A stretch of 64,000 nucleotides of DNA. Origin: Paucibacter sp. DJ2R-2 (GTDB lineage Bacteria; Pseudomonadota; Gammaproteobacteria; Burkholderiales; Burkholderiaceae_C). The notes beneath the pieces were generated by a model, which saw only the letters and a program-made list of their open reading frames with translations, made no database searches and was not told where the DNA came from. Position numbers and translations under genes: made by a program. The stretch spans positions 124,001 through 188,000 of the forward strand of contig NZ_JAJIRT010000003.1 of the NCBI RefSeq assembly GCF_025717675.1, given 5' to 3'. Below are positions 46,719-55,581 of the stretch, piece after piece (within the stretch, counting starts at the first letter, position 1; each line of letters starts with the position of its first letter).

Positions 46719-47851
46719 TGGCCAAGGACATCAACACGCGACTCACACGTTTGCGAGAGCGCCGTAAAGGCCCGGACAACGTCTCGATGGAGGCGATTGC
46801 CAAAGCTGCGACTGCAAGTTTGCGCCCAGCGACGGTCGTGACACCCGAGGCCTGGGAGAATCGGGGGGGCGCTACACAGCACTGGACACGCTATGCGATC
46901 GGCTCGATGCAGGCGGTGAGCCATAGGTCTACCGAAATCAGCCTGGAGACCGGCTTGCGAGTGGCTGATCAGCTTCGTGATCGACTTGCAAGGGCCGGCG
47001 TCCATGCCGAATTCCGACTTCAGGGCTCTGTCCCACTGAACGTTCACATCCAGGGTGTCAGTGATGTAGACCTTCTTGCAATCTCAACGGAGCTCTGGAC
47101 ATACGATTCGAGCGGGGCCAAGGCTCGCCTAGGCGAGTATCGCAACCCATCTCAGAAGACTTCTGTTCAATTGCTGCGGGAGCTCCGTCAGCAGGTCGAG
47201 GCAGACTTGCCTAACGCGTTTCCGGCTGCGAAGGTCGACACGATGGGTGCCAAGTCGGTGAAAGCCTCTGGCGGGTCGTTGCCTCGCGACGTCGATGTGG
47301 TGCCTTCGCACTGGCATGACACGACCAGCTACCAACTCAGTGACCGAGAGATGGATAGAGCCGTCACGATCTACAACAAGAAGACCGGCGAGACGATTGA
47401 AAACCGCCCGTTCGTTCACATCGACCGAATCAGAAGTCGTTGCGAGTTGATCGGTGGAGGACTACGCAAAGCGATTCGGCTGTGCAAGAACATCAAGGCG
47501 GATTCCGAGCGCGGCATCCAACTTTCAAGCTTCGACATTGGCGCGATCATGTATCACGCAGATATGAACGCCTTGCGCGCGGGTCAGTTCACCGATCTCG
47601 CAGTGCTTGCAGAGACTCAGCGGCATCTCGATGCCCTATATGCGAATCAAGCGCTCGCTGAGAGCTTGATGGTGCCGGACGGCACCCGATGCATCTTTGA
47701 CACCCCCGACAAGCGTGCCGGGCTGCTTGGTTTGTCCGTGGAGATGGATGAATTGCTTGACAACGTATTTGAGGAAAACGGTGCAGGTTTAATCGGCTCA
47801 GCACTATCCCGGCAATTGAAGCGTGAGAGGGTGAGCGCCTTGGCAATTTAG
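46718..47851 (+). CDS. CBASS CD-NTase (cGAS/DncV-like nucleotidyltransferase, SMODS)
   Basis: A 377-residue cyclic oligonucleotide synthase. ATG 46718 overlaps the effector stop and has GAGGAAGAGG. The polymerase-beta-like core shows Gly103-Ser104 (LQGSVPLNV), the metal pair Asp116-x-Asp118 (SDVDLLAIS) and the third carboxylate in PRDVDVVPSHW (Asp191/Asp193), so all catalytic positions are intact. The C-terminal helical half matches the SMODS/OAS layout. The product is expected to be a cyclic dinucleotide matching the Cap15 effector; its base identity cannot be read. No Cap2/Cap3 ubiquitin-like or HORMA/TRIP13 genes are present, making this a minimal type I CBASS. Confidence 0.87.
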   Translation: MAKDINTRLTRLRERRKGPDNVSMEAIAKAATASLRPATVVTPEAWENRGGATQHWTRYAIGSMQAVSHRSTEISLETGLRVADQLRDRLARAGVHAEFRLQGSVPLNVHIQGVSDVDLLAISTELWTYDSSGAKARLGEYRNPSQKTSVQLLRELRQQVEADLPNAFPAAKVDTMGAKSVKASGGSLPRDVDVVPSHWHDTTSYQLSDREMDRAVTIYNKKTGETIENRPFVHIDRIRSRCELIGGGLRKAIRLCKNIKADSERGIQLSSFDIGAIMYHADMNALRAGQFTDLAVLAETQRHLDALYANQALAESLMVPDGTRCIFDTPDKRAGLLGLSVEMDELLDNVFEENGAGLIGSALSRQLKRERVSALAI

Positions 47852-48031
47852 CAGTTGCCTTTGATGCTGTAGCAATCAAGAAACTGAAACTGATCAAGTG
47901 GGAGTGGAAGTCATCGAAAAGGCCATGTTGACTTTCGAGAAATGGCTCTTTGCATGAGCAGGACTTTAAAAAGGTGGGAAGACAAAGGCATGTGTGGCTT
48001 TGCTTCTTTTCTGCATCCCATATGTGCTCAA

Positions 48032-48049
48032 AGTAAAATTCACTTTACT
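48032..48049. terminator. Small hairpin between convergent CBASS and reductase genes
   Basis: AGTAAA-ATTCAC-TTTACT forms a 6-bp stem between the convergent ends at 47851 and 48132, the right place for a bidirectional terminator. The stem is short and AT-rich. Confidence 0.3.
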
Positions 48050-48131
48050 CTCTCTTTGTGGCGGTCAATTCCGTCGTGCCCACCTATTTTTCTGAACGAA
48101 GTCGCTATGCTTCTTCAATAGTTTGTTGCCC

Positions 48132-49151
48132 TTACCAAGCATATGCATATGGGGCTTCGCCGCCTGGGCCGGGGAATATTTCATCTAAGCGATTTAGGGT
48201 GGCTGCATCCAAAACCACTTCTGTTGCTCGAATCGCACTATCCAATTGGTCAATTGCTCTGGGCCCGATGATCGGCGCCGTCACAACTGGATTGTGCAGC
48301 AGCCAAGCTAAACCAATAGTCGCAGGCTGTTCGCCGAGTTCTTTGCATAAGTCTTCATATTGAGTCAATTGGCTCTGCCATTTGTTGATGGCGGATTCCA
48401 TCTCCAAACTATTGCGTCGACCGCTTGCTTTGGATTTATCCAATAGTCCGGCCAAGATGCCCCCAGCCAGCGGACTCCACGGCATTATGCCCATGCCATA
48501 GTGCTTGCATGATGGAATTACTTCTAGCTCTATAGTTCGGTTAACTAGACTATAGATACTTTGCTCTGCTATCAAGCCGTGCATTCCACGCTTGTCAGCC
48601 TCTTGGTTTGCTGTGGCAATATCCCAGCCGGCAAAGTTGCTTGAACCGTTGTAAACGATCTTACCTTGGATCCGCAACGAATTCATAGCATCCCAGATTT
48701 CGCTCCAAGGGCATTCTCTATCAATATGGTGCATTTGATAAAGATCTATCCATTCTGTCTGCATACGTCGCAAGCTATCTTCACAGTGCTTTTTGATTTT
48801 CATGGCAGACAAGCACAAGCCATCTGTGTTGGGCTCTCTTAAGCGGTCATCTCGTTTGACCGAGCCATATACTTTTGCAGCCAGCACTACAGCGTCCCTG
48901 CGCCCACCGCCTTGAGCAAACCATTTGCCAATAATCTCTTCGGTAAGTCCCTTTTTTTGGAAATCTCCGTTTACGCTTTCGCCGCCATAAACGTCGGCAG
49001 TATCAAAGAAGTTGATGCCATGGTCCAGCGCTTTGTCCATTATTCTAAAGGCTTCTTTTTCAGATGTTTTCCATCCAAAGTTCATTGTTCCCAAACAAAG
49101 ATTGCTGACGATTACGCCATTTTTCCCTACGCGCCTATGTTGGATCGGCAT
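48132..49151 (-). CDS. Aldo/keto reductase
   Basis: A 339-residue NADPH-dependent (beta/alpha)8 reductase of the YghZ/Kv-beta-like AKR group. The catalytic tetrad is Asp50, Tyr55 (FFDTADVYGG), Lys93 (AAKVYG) and His141 (LYQMHHID). NADPH-loop PIIGPRAIDQLDSAI is at the C-terminus. AAAGGA precedes the ATG. Base composition is clearly lower in GC than the flanking genes, with AT-ending codons and lysine-rich stretches, suggesting recent acquisition; it sits beside the CBASS pair. Substrate probably an aldehyde or a sugar-derived carbonyl. Confidence 0.92.
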   Translation of the reverse strand: MPIQHRRVGKNGVIVSNLCLGTMNFGWKTSEKEAFRIMDKALDHGINFFDTADVYGGESVNGDFQKKGLTEEIIGKWFAQGGGRRDAVVLAAKVYGSVKRDDRLREPNTDGLCLSAMKIKKHCEDSLRRMQTEWIDLYQMHHIDRECPWSEIWDAMNSLRIQGKIVYNGSSNFAGWDIATANQEADKRGMHGLIAEQSIYSLVNRTIELEVIPSCKHYGMGIMPWSPLAGGILAGLLDKSKASGRRNSLEMESAINKWQSQLTQYEDLCKELGEQPATIGLAWLLHNPVVTAPIIGPRAIDQLDSAIRATEVVLDAATLNRLDEIFPGPGGEAPYAYAW

Positions 49152-49660
49152 AATTTTTCCTTTGATTTTTGGATTTGCAAAACAATGGCAAAAGAGCCTT
49201 GGCCTTTAGTTTTTTCGGATGTTCTGGTGGCACTTTTTGATTCTTCATGGCGCCCCATCAAAGTCGGTGCAAAAAGTGCCAAGATACTTCTGGAACTTCG
49301 GTCGCAACCACAATAGCCCTTGAGCAGGGCCTCTTGTGATGGCGAATGATCTTGGTTCAAAACCATGTCTAGTCTCTATGCAGCGTCCTTTGACGCGGCG
49401 TCATTCACGGAAACCTTTTCGGTCAATGCTCTGGCCGAACGGATGATGTGAGTGGTCCTGGGAATCGGTTTTCGACCAAACCAATGAACCACCCGTCGGG
49501 CCTAATTCACAACAGAAGTAGCGCCGCGTCCTGCTTAGCTAGTTTTCATGAATGTCGAGGGTCGAGGGGCTGATGCGCAGTAGATGTTGAATTCGGTGGA
49601 GGTCGCCGGTCGCTCGTCCACGCATCCGGCAGGACAGCACCTCAGAGGTCCTGCTTTCTT
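49152..49660. other. 509-bp interval between reductase and pyruvate carboxylase, no gene seen
   Basis: The reductase upstream region remains AT-rich to about 49300, then composition returns to that of the chromosome. No frame above 80 codons has recognisable content; I see no repeat or integration site. Confidence 0.45.
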
Positions 49661-52600
49661 TCAGTCCCCCAGCCGGATCAGCAACTCCTTCGCTGTCACC
49701 ATCTGGCCGGTGGTCACCAGCAGTTCGGCCACGCAGCCATCTCGTTCAGCGAAGACCGACGATTCCATCTTCATGGATTCGATGCAGAGCAGGGTGTCAC
49801 CGCGGCGAACACGTTGGCCCACGCGAACGGCCACGCTGGCGACCAGGCCGGGCATGGGTGCGCCCACTTGGCTGTTGTCGCCGGGCTCGGCCTTGGCGCG
49901 GTCGCGGGTACCAGCTTGCTTGCCCGCACGTTCCACGCGAAGCAGCCGGGGTTGGCCATTCACTTCAAAGAACAACTCTTGTGTCTCGTCGGCGTCTTCC
50001 GCAGTGGAGATGCCCTGCAACCGAATGGCCAGTGTTTTGCCGGCATCGATGCGTACGGCCAGTTCGTCACCTGCCTTGAGTCCATGGAAGAAGCTGGATG
50101 TGGGCAGTACGCTGACGTCACCGTAGTTGCGCAGGTGGGCGTGGTAGTCGGCAAACACCTTGGGGTACATGAGGTAGGAGGCCAGCTCTTGGTCGCTGGC
50201 GTGGTGGCCCGCGATCTTGGAGGCGTGGTTGCGCTCGGCCTCCAGATCCGCTGGCGCCAGGCCCAGGCCGGGGCGGCCGGGCAGGGGAGACTCGCCTTGC
50301 AAGACCTTGGCTGCCAATTCGGCTGGGAACCCGTCGGTAGGCCTACCTAGGTCACCCTTGAACAGCGAGACCACCGAGTCCGGGAAAGCAATGTCGCGCG
50401 CGGGATCCAGGACATCCTCGGCCGAGAGGCCATTCATGACCATGAAGAGGGCCATGTCGCCCACCACCTTTGAGGTGGGGGTGACTTTGACGATATCGCC
50501 AAAAAGCTGGTTGACGTCAGCGTAGGCCCTCGCAATTTCGGACCAGCGGTGGGCAATGCCGAGGGATCGCGCTTGTTCGCGCAAGTTGGTCACCTGACCG
50601 CCCGGCATCTCGTGGCCGTATACCTCGGAGGTGCCAGCGCGCATTTCGGCTTCGAACGGTGCGTAGTGGCGGCGCACGCCTTCCCAGTAGGCCGAGATCT
50701 CTCGCATGGAGGTGGTGTTCACCTCGGGGCAGCGTTCCGTTCCGGCTAAGGCATCGGCGATGGCCGTGAGGTTGGGTTGCGAGGTCAGCCCCGACAGTGC
50801 ATCCAGGGCTCCGTCCACCGCATCCACGCCAGCGTCGATCGCTGCCAGCACGGTGGCGGCAGAGATGCCCGAGGTATCGTGGGTGTGGAAGTGGATTGGC
50901 AAGCCGGCTTCCTCGCGCAGCACACGCACCAATTCTCGGATGGCGCGGGGGCGGCAGATTCCGGCCATGTCCTTGATGCCCAGCACGTGGGCGCCCGCAC
51001 GTTCCAGCTCCTTGGCCATGGTGACATAGGCCTTCAGGCCGAACTTGGGTCGGCTGCTGTCGAAGAGGTCACCGGAGTAGCAGATCGTGCCCTCACACAC
51101 TGCACCGGCTTCGATCACGGCGTCCATGGCCACGCGCATGTTCTCCACCCAGTTGAGCGAGTCGAACACGCGGAAGATGTCCACGCCGGTCTGAGCCGCC
51201 TGGCGAATGAAGAACTGGACTACGTTGTCCGGGTAGTTGGTGTAGCCCACTGCATTGGCTGAGCGCAGCAGCATTTGCAGTGGCAGGTTGGGCATTGCGG
51301 CACGCAGGCGACGCAGGCGGTCCCAGGGGTCTTCTTTCAGGAAGCGAAGGGCCACGTCGAAGGTGGCACCACCCCAGCACTCCACAGAGAGTAGGTGCGG
51401 CAGCATGCGTGCGTAGTAGGGCGCGATGTCAGCCATGTCCCGCGTACGCATGCGCGTGGCGAAGAGCGATTGGTGGGCATCGCGCATGCTGGTGTCGGTG
51501 AGCAGGACCTGCGGCTGTTCACGCATCCATGTGGCGAAGCCTTGCGGTCCCAGCAGACGCAAGCGGTCCCGTGTGCCAGCCGGCAATTCGCCATGTCCGC
51601 CCTGGGCGGGCTTGTGCGCGGCGGGGATGGCATGCTCCGGCGCTTTGCGCCCCTTCATCTCAGGGTTGCCGTTGACGGTGACTTCGCCCAAGAAGCGCAG
51701 CAGGCGAGTGGCGCGGTCGCGGCGTGGCGCCAGACGGAACAGCTCGGGCGTGTTGTCCAGGAAACGGGTGGTGCAGCTGCCGTCCGCAAAGCTGGGATGG
51801 CGGATGACGTTCTCCAGAAACTGGAGGTTGGTGGCGACGCCGCGGATGCGGAACTCGCGCAAGGCGCGATCCATGCGCTGGATGGCCTCGGCTGGCGTTT
51901 GTCCGCGTGTGGTGACCTTGACCAACAAGGAATCAAAGAACGGGGTGATCACGGCGCCGCTGTATGCGGTGCCGCCGTCCAGGCGCACGCCAAAGCCTGC
52001 GGCGCTGCGGTAGGCGCTGATGCGGCCATAGTCGGGAGCGAAGCCCTTTTCTGGGTCTTCTGTCGTGACCCGGCATTGCAGTGCATGGGCTTGCAGTCGG
52101 ATGTCTTGCTGGGCAGGAACGCCGGACGCTGCTTCACCGATGCGTGCACCCTGGCTGACGCGGATTTGCGCTTTGACAATGTCGATGCCGGTCACTTCCT
52201 CGGTGACAGTGTGTTCGACCTGGATGCGCGGGTTCACCTCGATGAAGTAGTACTGCTCGCTGTCCACGTCATACAGAAACTCCACCGTACCGGCGTGGGT
52301 GTAGCCCACGCGATGACAGAGCTTGAGCGCGCTGGCGCAAAGGGCCTGGCGTTGGGTGTCTTCGAGGTAAGGGGCTGGTGCTCGTTCCACCACCTTTTGA
52401 TTGCGCCGCTGTACCGAGCAGTCGCGTTCAAAGAGGTGCACAAGCTGGCCATGCAAGTCGCCAAGGATCTGGACTTCCACGTGGCGAGCACGGCGGATGA
52501 GCTTTTCCAAGTACACCTCGTCGTTGCCGAAGGCGGCCAGTGCCTCACGCCGACCGGCGGCCACTTGTTCCAGCAGCTGATCGGCCGACTCGATCGCGCG

Positions 52601-53113
52601 CATACCCCGCCCACCGCCACCCCAGCTGGCTTTCAGCATCAGGGGATAACCGATCTCGGCGGCGATGCGGAGTTGCTCATCTGGTTCTTGGGGCAGGGCC
52701 TGCGATGCGGGGATGACTGGCACGCCCGCGGCCATGGCCGCAGTTCGGGCGGCCACCTTGTTGCCCAAGGTTCGCATGACCTCTGCCGTGGGGCCGATGA
52801 AGCAGATCCCCTCATTGGCGCAGGCATCAGCGAACTCTGGGTTTTCGGATAGGAATCCGTAGCCGGGGTGAATGGCATCGGCGCCGGCTTCCCGGGCGAT
52901 GCGCATGATGTCGGGAATGTCCAGATAGGCGGCAATGGGCTTCTTGCCCTCGCCCACGAGATAGCTCTCATCCGCCTTCAGGCGGTGCAAGGCAAAGCGG
53001 TCTTCGTTGGCATAGATGCCCACAGTGCGTATGCCGAGCTCGCTGGCCGCGCGCATCACCCGAATGGCGATCTCGCCTCGATTGGCGACCAGCAGGGTCT
53101 TGATCTTGTTCAC
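49661..53113 (-). CDS. pyc: Pyruvate carboxylase
   Basis: Biotin- and ATP-dependent carboxylation of pyruvate to oxaloacetate, an anaplerotic step. The 1150-residue single chain has three parts: biotin carboxylase (about 1-450, ANRGEIAIRVMRA, GGGGRGMRA, EVNPRIQVEHTVTEE), carboxyltransferase (about 535-835, TDTSMRDAHQSLFATRMRT and HFHTHDTSG metal site), and biotinyl domain. The biotin lysine is Lys1115 in ESMKMES (the usual Ala is replaced by Ser). It starts at GTG 53113 with GGAGC. It is co-directional with and downstream of fucU, 109 bp away, which places it in the fucose locus; carrying off pyruvate from fucose cleavage is a plausible reason. Confidence 0.96.
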   Translation of the reverse strand: MNKIKTLLVANRGEIAIRVMRAASELGIRTVGIYANEDRFALHRLKADESYLVGEGKKPIAAYLDIPDIMRIAREAGADAIHPGYGFLSENPEFADACANEGICFIGPTAEVMRTLGNKVAARTAAMAAGVPVIPASQALPQEPDEQLRIAAEIGYPLMLKASWGGGGRGMRAIESADQLLEQVAAGRREALAAFGNDEVYLEKLIRRARHVEVQILGDLHGQLVHLFERDCSVQRRNQKVVERAPAPYLEDTQRQALCASALKLCHRVGYTHAGTVEFLYDVDSEQYYFIEVNPRIQVEHTVTEEVTGIDIVKAQIRVSQGARIGEAASGVPAQQDIRLQAHALQCRVTTEDPEKGFAPDYGRISAYRSAAGFGVRLDGGTAYSGAVITPFFDSLLVKVTTRGQTPAEAIQRMDRALREFRIRGVATNLQFLENVIRHPSFADGSCTTRFLDNTPELFRLAPRRDRATRLLRFLGEVTVNGNPEMKGRKAPEHAIPAAHKPAQGGHGELPAGTRDRLRLLGPQGFATWMREQPQVLLTDTSMRDAHQSLFATRMRTRDMADIAPYYARMLPHLLSVECWGGATFDVALRFLKEDPWDRLRRLRAAMPNLPLQMLLRSANAVGYTNYPDNVVQFFIRQAAQTGVDIFRVFDSLNWVENMRVAMDAVIEAGAVCEGTICYSGDLFDSSRPKFGLKAYVTMAKELERAGAHVLGIKDMAGICRPRAIRELVRVLREEAGLPIHFHTHDTSGISAATVLAAIDAGVDAVDGALDALSGLTSQPNLTAIADALAGTERCPEVNTTSMREISAYWEGVRRHYAPFEAEMRAGTSEVYGHEMPGGQVTNLREQARSLGIAHRWSEIARAYADVNQLFGDIVKVTPTSKVVGDMALFMVMNGLSAEDVLDPARDIAFPDSVVSLFKGDLGRPTDGFPAELAAKVLQGESPLPGRPGLGLAPADLEAERNHASKIAGHHASDQELASYLMYPKVFADYHAHLRNYGDVSVLPTSSFFHGLKAGDELAVRIDAGKTLAIRLQGISTAEDADETQELFFEVNGQPRLLRVERAGKQAGTRDRAKAEPGDNSQVGAPMPGLVASVAVRVGQRVRRGDTLLCIESMKMESSVFAERDGCVAELLVTTGQMVTAKELLIRLGD

Positions 53114-53198
53114 AAATGCTCCGTTCCGATTGCTAATAAATCAGGCAGCGCTCCGCGGCGGCACTGCGCCCTGGTCAAGCAAGGGCGGGGCCGGCAAG

Positions 53199-53216
53199 CA
53201 GCGCTGTGTAGCGCTG
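53199..53216. terminator. CAGCGCT/AGCGCTG hairpin after fucU
   Basis: A 7-bp stem with a 4-base loop, 6 bp downstream of the fucU stop on the minus strand, before pyruvate carboxylase. No T-run; it may attenuate read-through or be an mRNA end. Confidence 0.4.
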
Positions 53217-53222
53217 GTGTCC

Positions 53223-53660
53223 TCAGTTGGCGGGCGGAATCACGCCTTTGGTCAGGATCACATTGCCGTACAGCTTTGTTTCTCCGGTTGCGATCACGAG
53301 GTAGCTGCGGGCGGCGCGCTCGTAGAAGGCGTGGCGCTCGATCTTCCCGAGTTGGCCAAACGCGGAACCGGACTGCTTCACCACGATGTCCCGGTACTCG
53401 TTGGCAATGGGGGGCACATCCTCGCTTCCGACGACTTGCATCACATGGGCTGCAGCGTCGACATAGGTGTCGAGTGGCAGCAGAGACAAGACAGCTGTCA
53501 GCACATGCGTAGACGAAACGCCATCCAGTCGGACGAGTCTTTGGGCGACGCGCTGAGCGGGGAAATTGGCGTCAACGATGGCCACTTCGTCGCCGTGCCC
53601 CATGGCGCGTAGGTGTGCCAGCAGCTCGGGGGAAAGGATGGGGTCGATGTTCTTAAGCAT
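53223..53660 (-). CDS. fucU: L-fucose mutarotase FucU (RbsD/FucU family)
   Basis: Interconverts alpha and beta anomers of L-fucose. The 145-residue length and the opening LKNIDPILSPELLAHLRAMGHGDEVAIVDANFPA with the family His in MGHGDE are diagnostic of RbsD/FucU. The C-terminal EYRDIVVKQ...RAARSYLVIATGE matches FucU rather than RbsD. It is transcribed away from the fucose catabolic operon and shares the control region at 53661-53899, so both sides are probably co-regulated. Confidence 0.92.
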   Translation of the reverse strand: MLKNIDPILSPELLAHLRAMGHGDEVAIVDANFPAQRVAQRLVRLDGVSSTHVLTAVLSLLPLDTYVDAAAHVMQVVGSEDVPPIANEYRDIVVKQSGSAFGQLGKIERHAFYERAARSYLVIATGETKLYGNVILTKGVIPPAN

Positions 53661-53726
53661 GATCAGAGGGCTATCCGTAGTGAAGACCGGCCGAAGGGCT
53701 CTTTAATGTCACTGGTAGAATAACAG

Positions 53727-53738
53727 TTCATCAGTGAA
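53727..53738. promoter_or_regulatory. Candidate fucose operator TTCATCAGTGAA
   Basis: First of three 12-base TTCAT-N2-RTGAA-like repeats in the fucU/fucose-operon divergent region; it is imperfect (one arm mismatch). Closest to fucU. Confidence 0.4.
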
Positions 53739-53812
53739 AATCACAGGCATGATCGCCATGTTGTCGGCAATGGGCGTTTTGTATCTGTTGGCAAGATTTT
53801 TGTTGACCAGTG

Positions 53813-53824
53813 TTCATCCATGAA
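53813..53824. promoter_or_regulatory. Candidate fucose operator TTCATCCATGAA
   Basis: A palindrome with 5-base arms TTCAT/ATGAA, 19 bp centre to centre from the next copy (about two helical turns), suitable for cooperative binding by a repressor on one DNA face. Confidence 0.55.
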
Positions 53825-53831
53825 TGTACGA

Positions 53832-53843
53832 TTCATGCATGAA
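53832..53843. promoter_or_regulatory. Candidate fucose operator TTCATGCATGAA
   Basis: A perfect 12-base palindrome, 56 bp upstream of the dehydrogenase start at 53900. With the copy at 53813 it likely forms a paired operator. The binding regulator is not encoded next to it; an IclR or GntR-type repressor elsewhere is possible. Confidence 0.55.
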
Positions 53844-53899
53844 ATTTACGGCAGGATTTGAAGCCTGCAATCTTGTGCGCAACCCGGCGGAGCTAGGCG

Positions 53900-54652
53900 A
53901 TGAGACTGAACCAGAAGACCATCTTGATCACGGCAGCAGGTCAGGGAATTGGGAGGGCAAGTGTGCTGGCGTGCGCCGCGCAGGGTGCGCGTGTCATCGC
54001 CACCGACATCAATCAGGACTTGTTGGATCGCCTGAAGGCTGACGCCCCGGGCGTTGAAGTGCATCGTTTGGATGTGATGGATGCTTCGGCGATCCTGGCG
54101 CTTGCTCAGCGGGTCGGTGAAATTGACGCGCTCTTCAACTGCGCCGGCTATGTGCACAACGGCAGCGTCTTGAACTGTGAGGAAAAGGATTGGGCATTCA
54201 GCTTTGAGCTGAATGTGACCAGCATGTACCGGATGATCCGTGCCTTTTTGCCAGGCATGCTGGCCAAGTCCGAACGGACGGGCGGCAGCGCTTCTATCTT
54301 GAACATGGCTTCGATGGCCTCATCGATCAAAGGCTTCGCCAATCGAACAGCCTACGGAGCCAGCAAAGCGGCAGTGATCGGCTTGACCAAGGGCGTGGCA
54401 GCAGACTTTGTTCGCGCCGGCTTGCGTTGCAATGCCATCTGCCCGGGCACTGTGGACACGCCTTCGCTGCGTGAGCGAATTGCAGCCAATCCGGATCCGA
54501 TTCAAGCAGAAAAGGACTTCATTGCGCGCCAGCCTATGGGGCGTCTTGCGACCGTAGACGACATCGTCCCTCAGGTGGTCTATCTGTTGAGCGATGAATC
54601 CAGCTTTGTGACCGGTCAGGCCATTCTGGTCGACGGAGGGGTGACGATTTGA
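53900..54652 (+). CDS. SDR dehydrogenase, probable 2-keto-3-deoxy-L-fuconate dehydrogenase
   Basis: A 250-residue short-chain dehydrogenase. TAAGQGIGRA is the nucleotide-binding Gly motif (variant of TGxxxGxG) and DINQD indicates NAD preference. Catalytic Ser138, Tyr152 and Lys156 are in NMASMAS and TAYGASK. Similarity to mammalian BDH2/DHRS6 is strong (ALFNCAGYVHNGSVL, CEEKDW, CPGTVDTPSLRERI), the group to which the 2-keto-3-deoxy-L-fuconate dehydrogenase of Xanthomonas belongs. It oxidises this intermediate to 2,4-diketo-3-deoxy-L-fuconate in the non-phosphorylating pathway. First gene of the plus-strand operon; its stop overlaps the lactonase TTG. Confidence 0.85.
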   Translation: MRLNQKTILITAAGQGIGRASVLACAAQGARVIATDINQDLLDRLKADAPGVEVHRLDVMDASAILALAQRVGEIDALFNCAGYVHNGSVLNCEEKDWAFSFELNVTSMYRMIRAFLPGMLAKSERTGGSASILNMASMASSIKGFANRTAYGASKAAVIGLTKGVAADFVRAGLRCNAICPGTVDTPSLRERIAANPDPIQAEKDFIARQPMGRLATVDDIVPQVVYLLSDESSFVTGQAILVDGGVTI

Positions 54653-55557
54653 AGCCAGATGCGACTGGTTCTCGGTCTGCAGAGGCGGTTCGACTCGACA
54701 GCCACCACCATTTCTGGCGACCGTCGCGAGGTGACTATCACTGGATGTCGCCGGATGACCCAGCGCTCGCTCCACTGAGACGAGACTTTCTGCCGCCGGA
54801 GCTTGCCGCTCTGATGCAGGCGGCAGATGTCCGGCATTCGGTTCTAGTCCAGGCTGCAGCAACGGAGGCGGAGACTGCTTTCATGCTGGAAATCGCCGAG
54901 GTGACGCCTTGGGTCGCGGGAGTGGTGGGTTGGGTTGACCTAGCAGCCCCAGATTGCGTCTCGCGACTCATCCGAATGGCAACCAACTCAAAGCTCCGCG
55001 GCATACGTCCGATGCTGCAGGATTTGCCGGACCCACATTGGCTGCTACGGGCGCCAGGCGTGCAGGTCTGGGACGCCATGACGCTTCTGGAGCTGAAGTT
55101 GGACGCACTGGTGAAGGTGGACCATCTGCCTATGCTGGAGCTGTTCGCCCGGCAGCATGCGGGACTTGAGGTGGTTATCGACCACGCCGCCAAACCCGCC
55201 CTGCGGGATGGATGGTCCAGCGACGGCATGAGCCACTGGCGCTCGCAGATGCGCTCCTTGGCACAGCAGCCTCAGTTGCATTGCAAGTTCTCAGGGCTGT
55301 TCAACGAGGCCTCAGTTGCTGACGTGGCCACGATGGACAAGGCGCTCCATGCGATCCGACCCGTTTGGGAGTTCCTGTTGGAGCATTTTGGTCCCAGTCG
55401 ACTTATGTGGGGCAGTGACTGGCCTGTGCTCAATTTAGCCGGCAACTACGAACGTTGGGTCGCGGTGAGTGATGCGCTCATCGGCGAGTTGTCACCCCAT
55501 GAACAGAATCAGATCTGGTCGGCGAACGCTGTGGCGTTCTACGGCCTGAAGGTCTGA
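54649..55557 (+). CDS. Amidohydrolase_2 lactonase, probable L-fuconolactonase
   Basis: A 302-residue metal hydrolase of the Amidohydrolase_2 (COG3618) family, starting at TTG 54649 within the preceding stop (TTGA) after a GGAGGGG site. The family metal motif is His19-x-His21 (LDSHHHFW). Later VVIDHAAKP supplies another ligand and LMWGSDWPV the terminal Asp. The family includes the experimentally known L-fuconolactonases of Xanthomonas and Burkholderia. It would hydrolyse L-fucono-1,4/1,5-lactone to L-fuconate. Operon context supports it. Confidence 0.87.
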   Translation: MKPDATGSRSAEAVRLDSHHHFWRPSRGDYHWMSPDDPALAPLRRDFLPPELAALMQAADVRHSVLVQAAATEAETAFMLEIAEVTPWVAGVVGWVDLAAPDCVSRLIRMATNSKLRGIRPMLQDLPDPHWLLRAPGVQVWDAMTLLELKLDALVKVDHLPMLELFARQHAGLEVVIDHAAKPALRDGWSSDGMSHWRSQMRSLAQQPQLHCKFSGLFNEASVADVATMDKALHAIRPVWEFLLEHFGPSRLMWGSDWPVLNLAGNYERWVAVSDALIGELSPHEQNQIWSANAVAFYGLKV

Positions 55558-55581
55558 GCTTGAACACTCAGGATTGAATTT

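Noticed and set aside
45629-49660. Attachment sites flanking the CBASS/reductase segment
   Set aside because: I searched by eye for direct repeats, tRNA ends and an integrase and found none.
51395-52852. 485-codon plus-strand frame antisense to pyruvate carboxylase
   Set aside because: Long because of high GC; translation lacks domains while the opposite strand encodes a complete pyruvate carboxylase.
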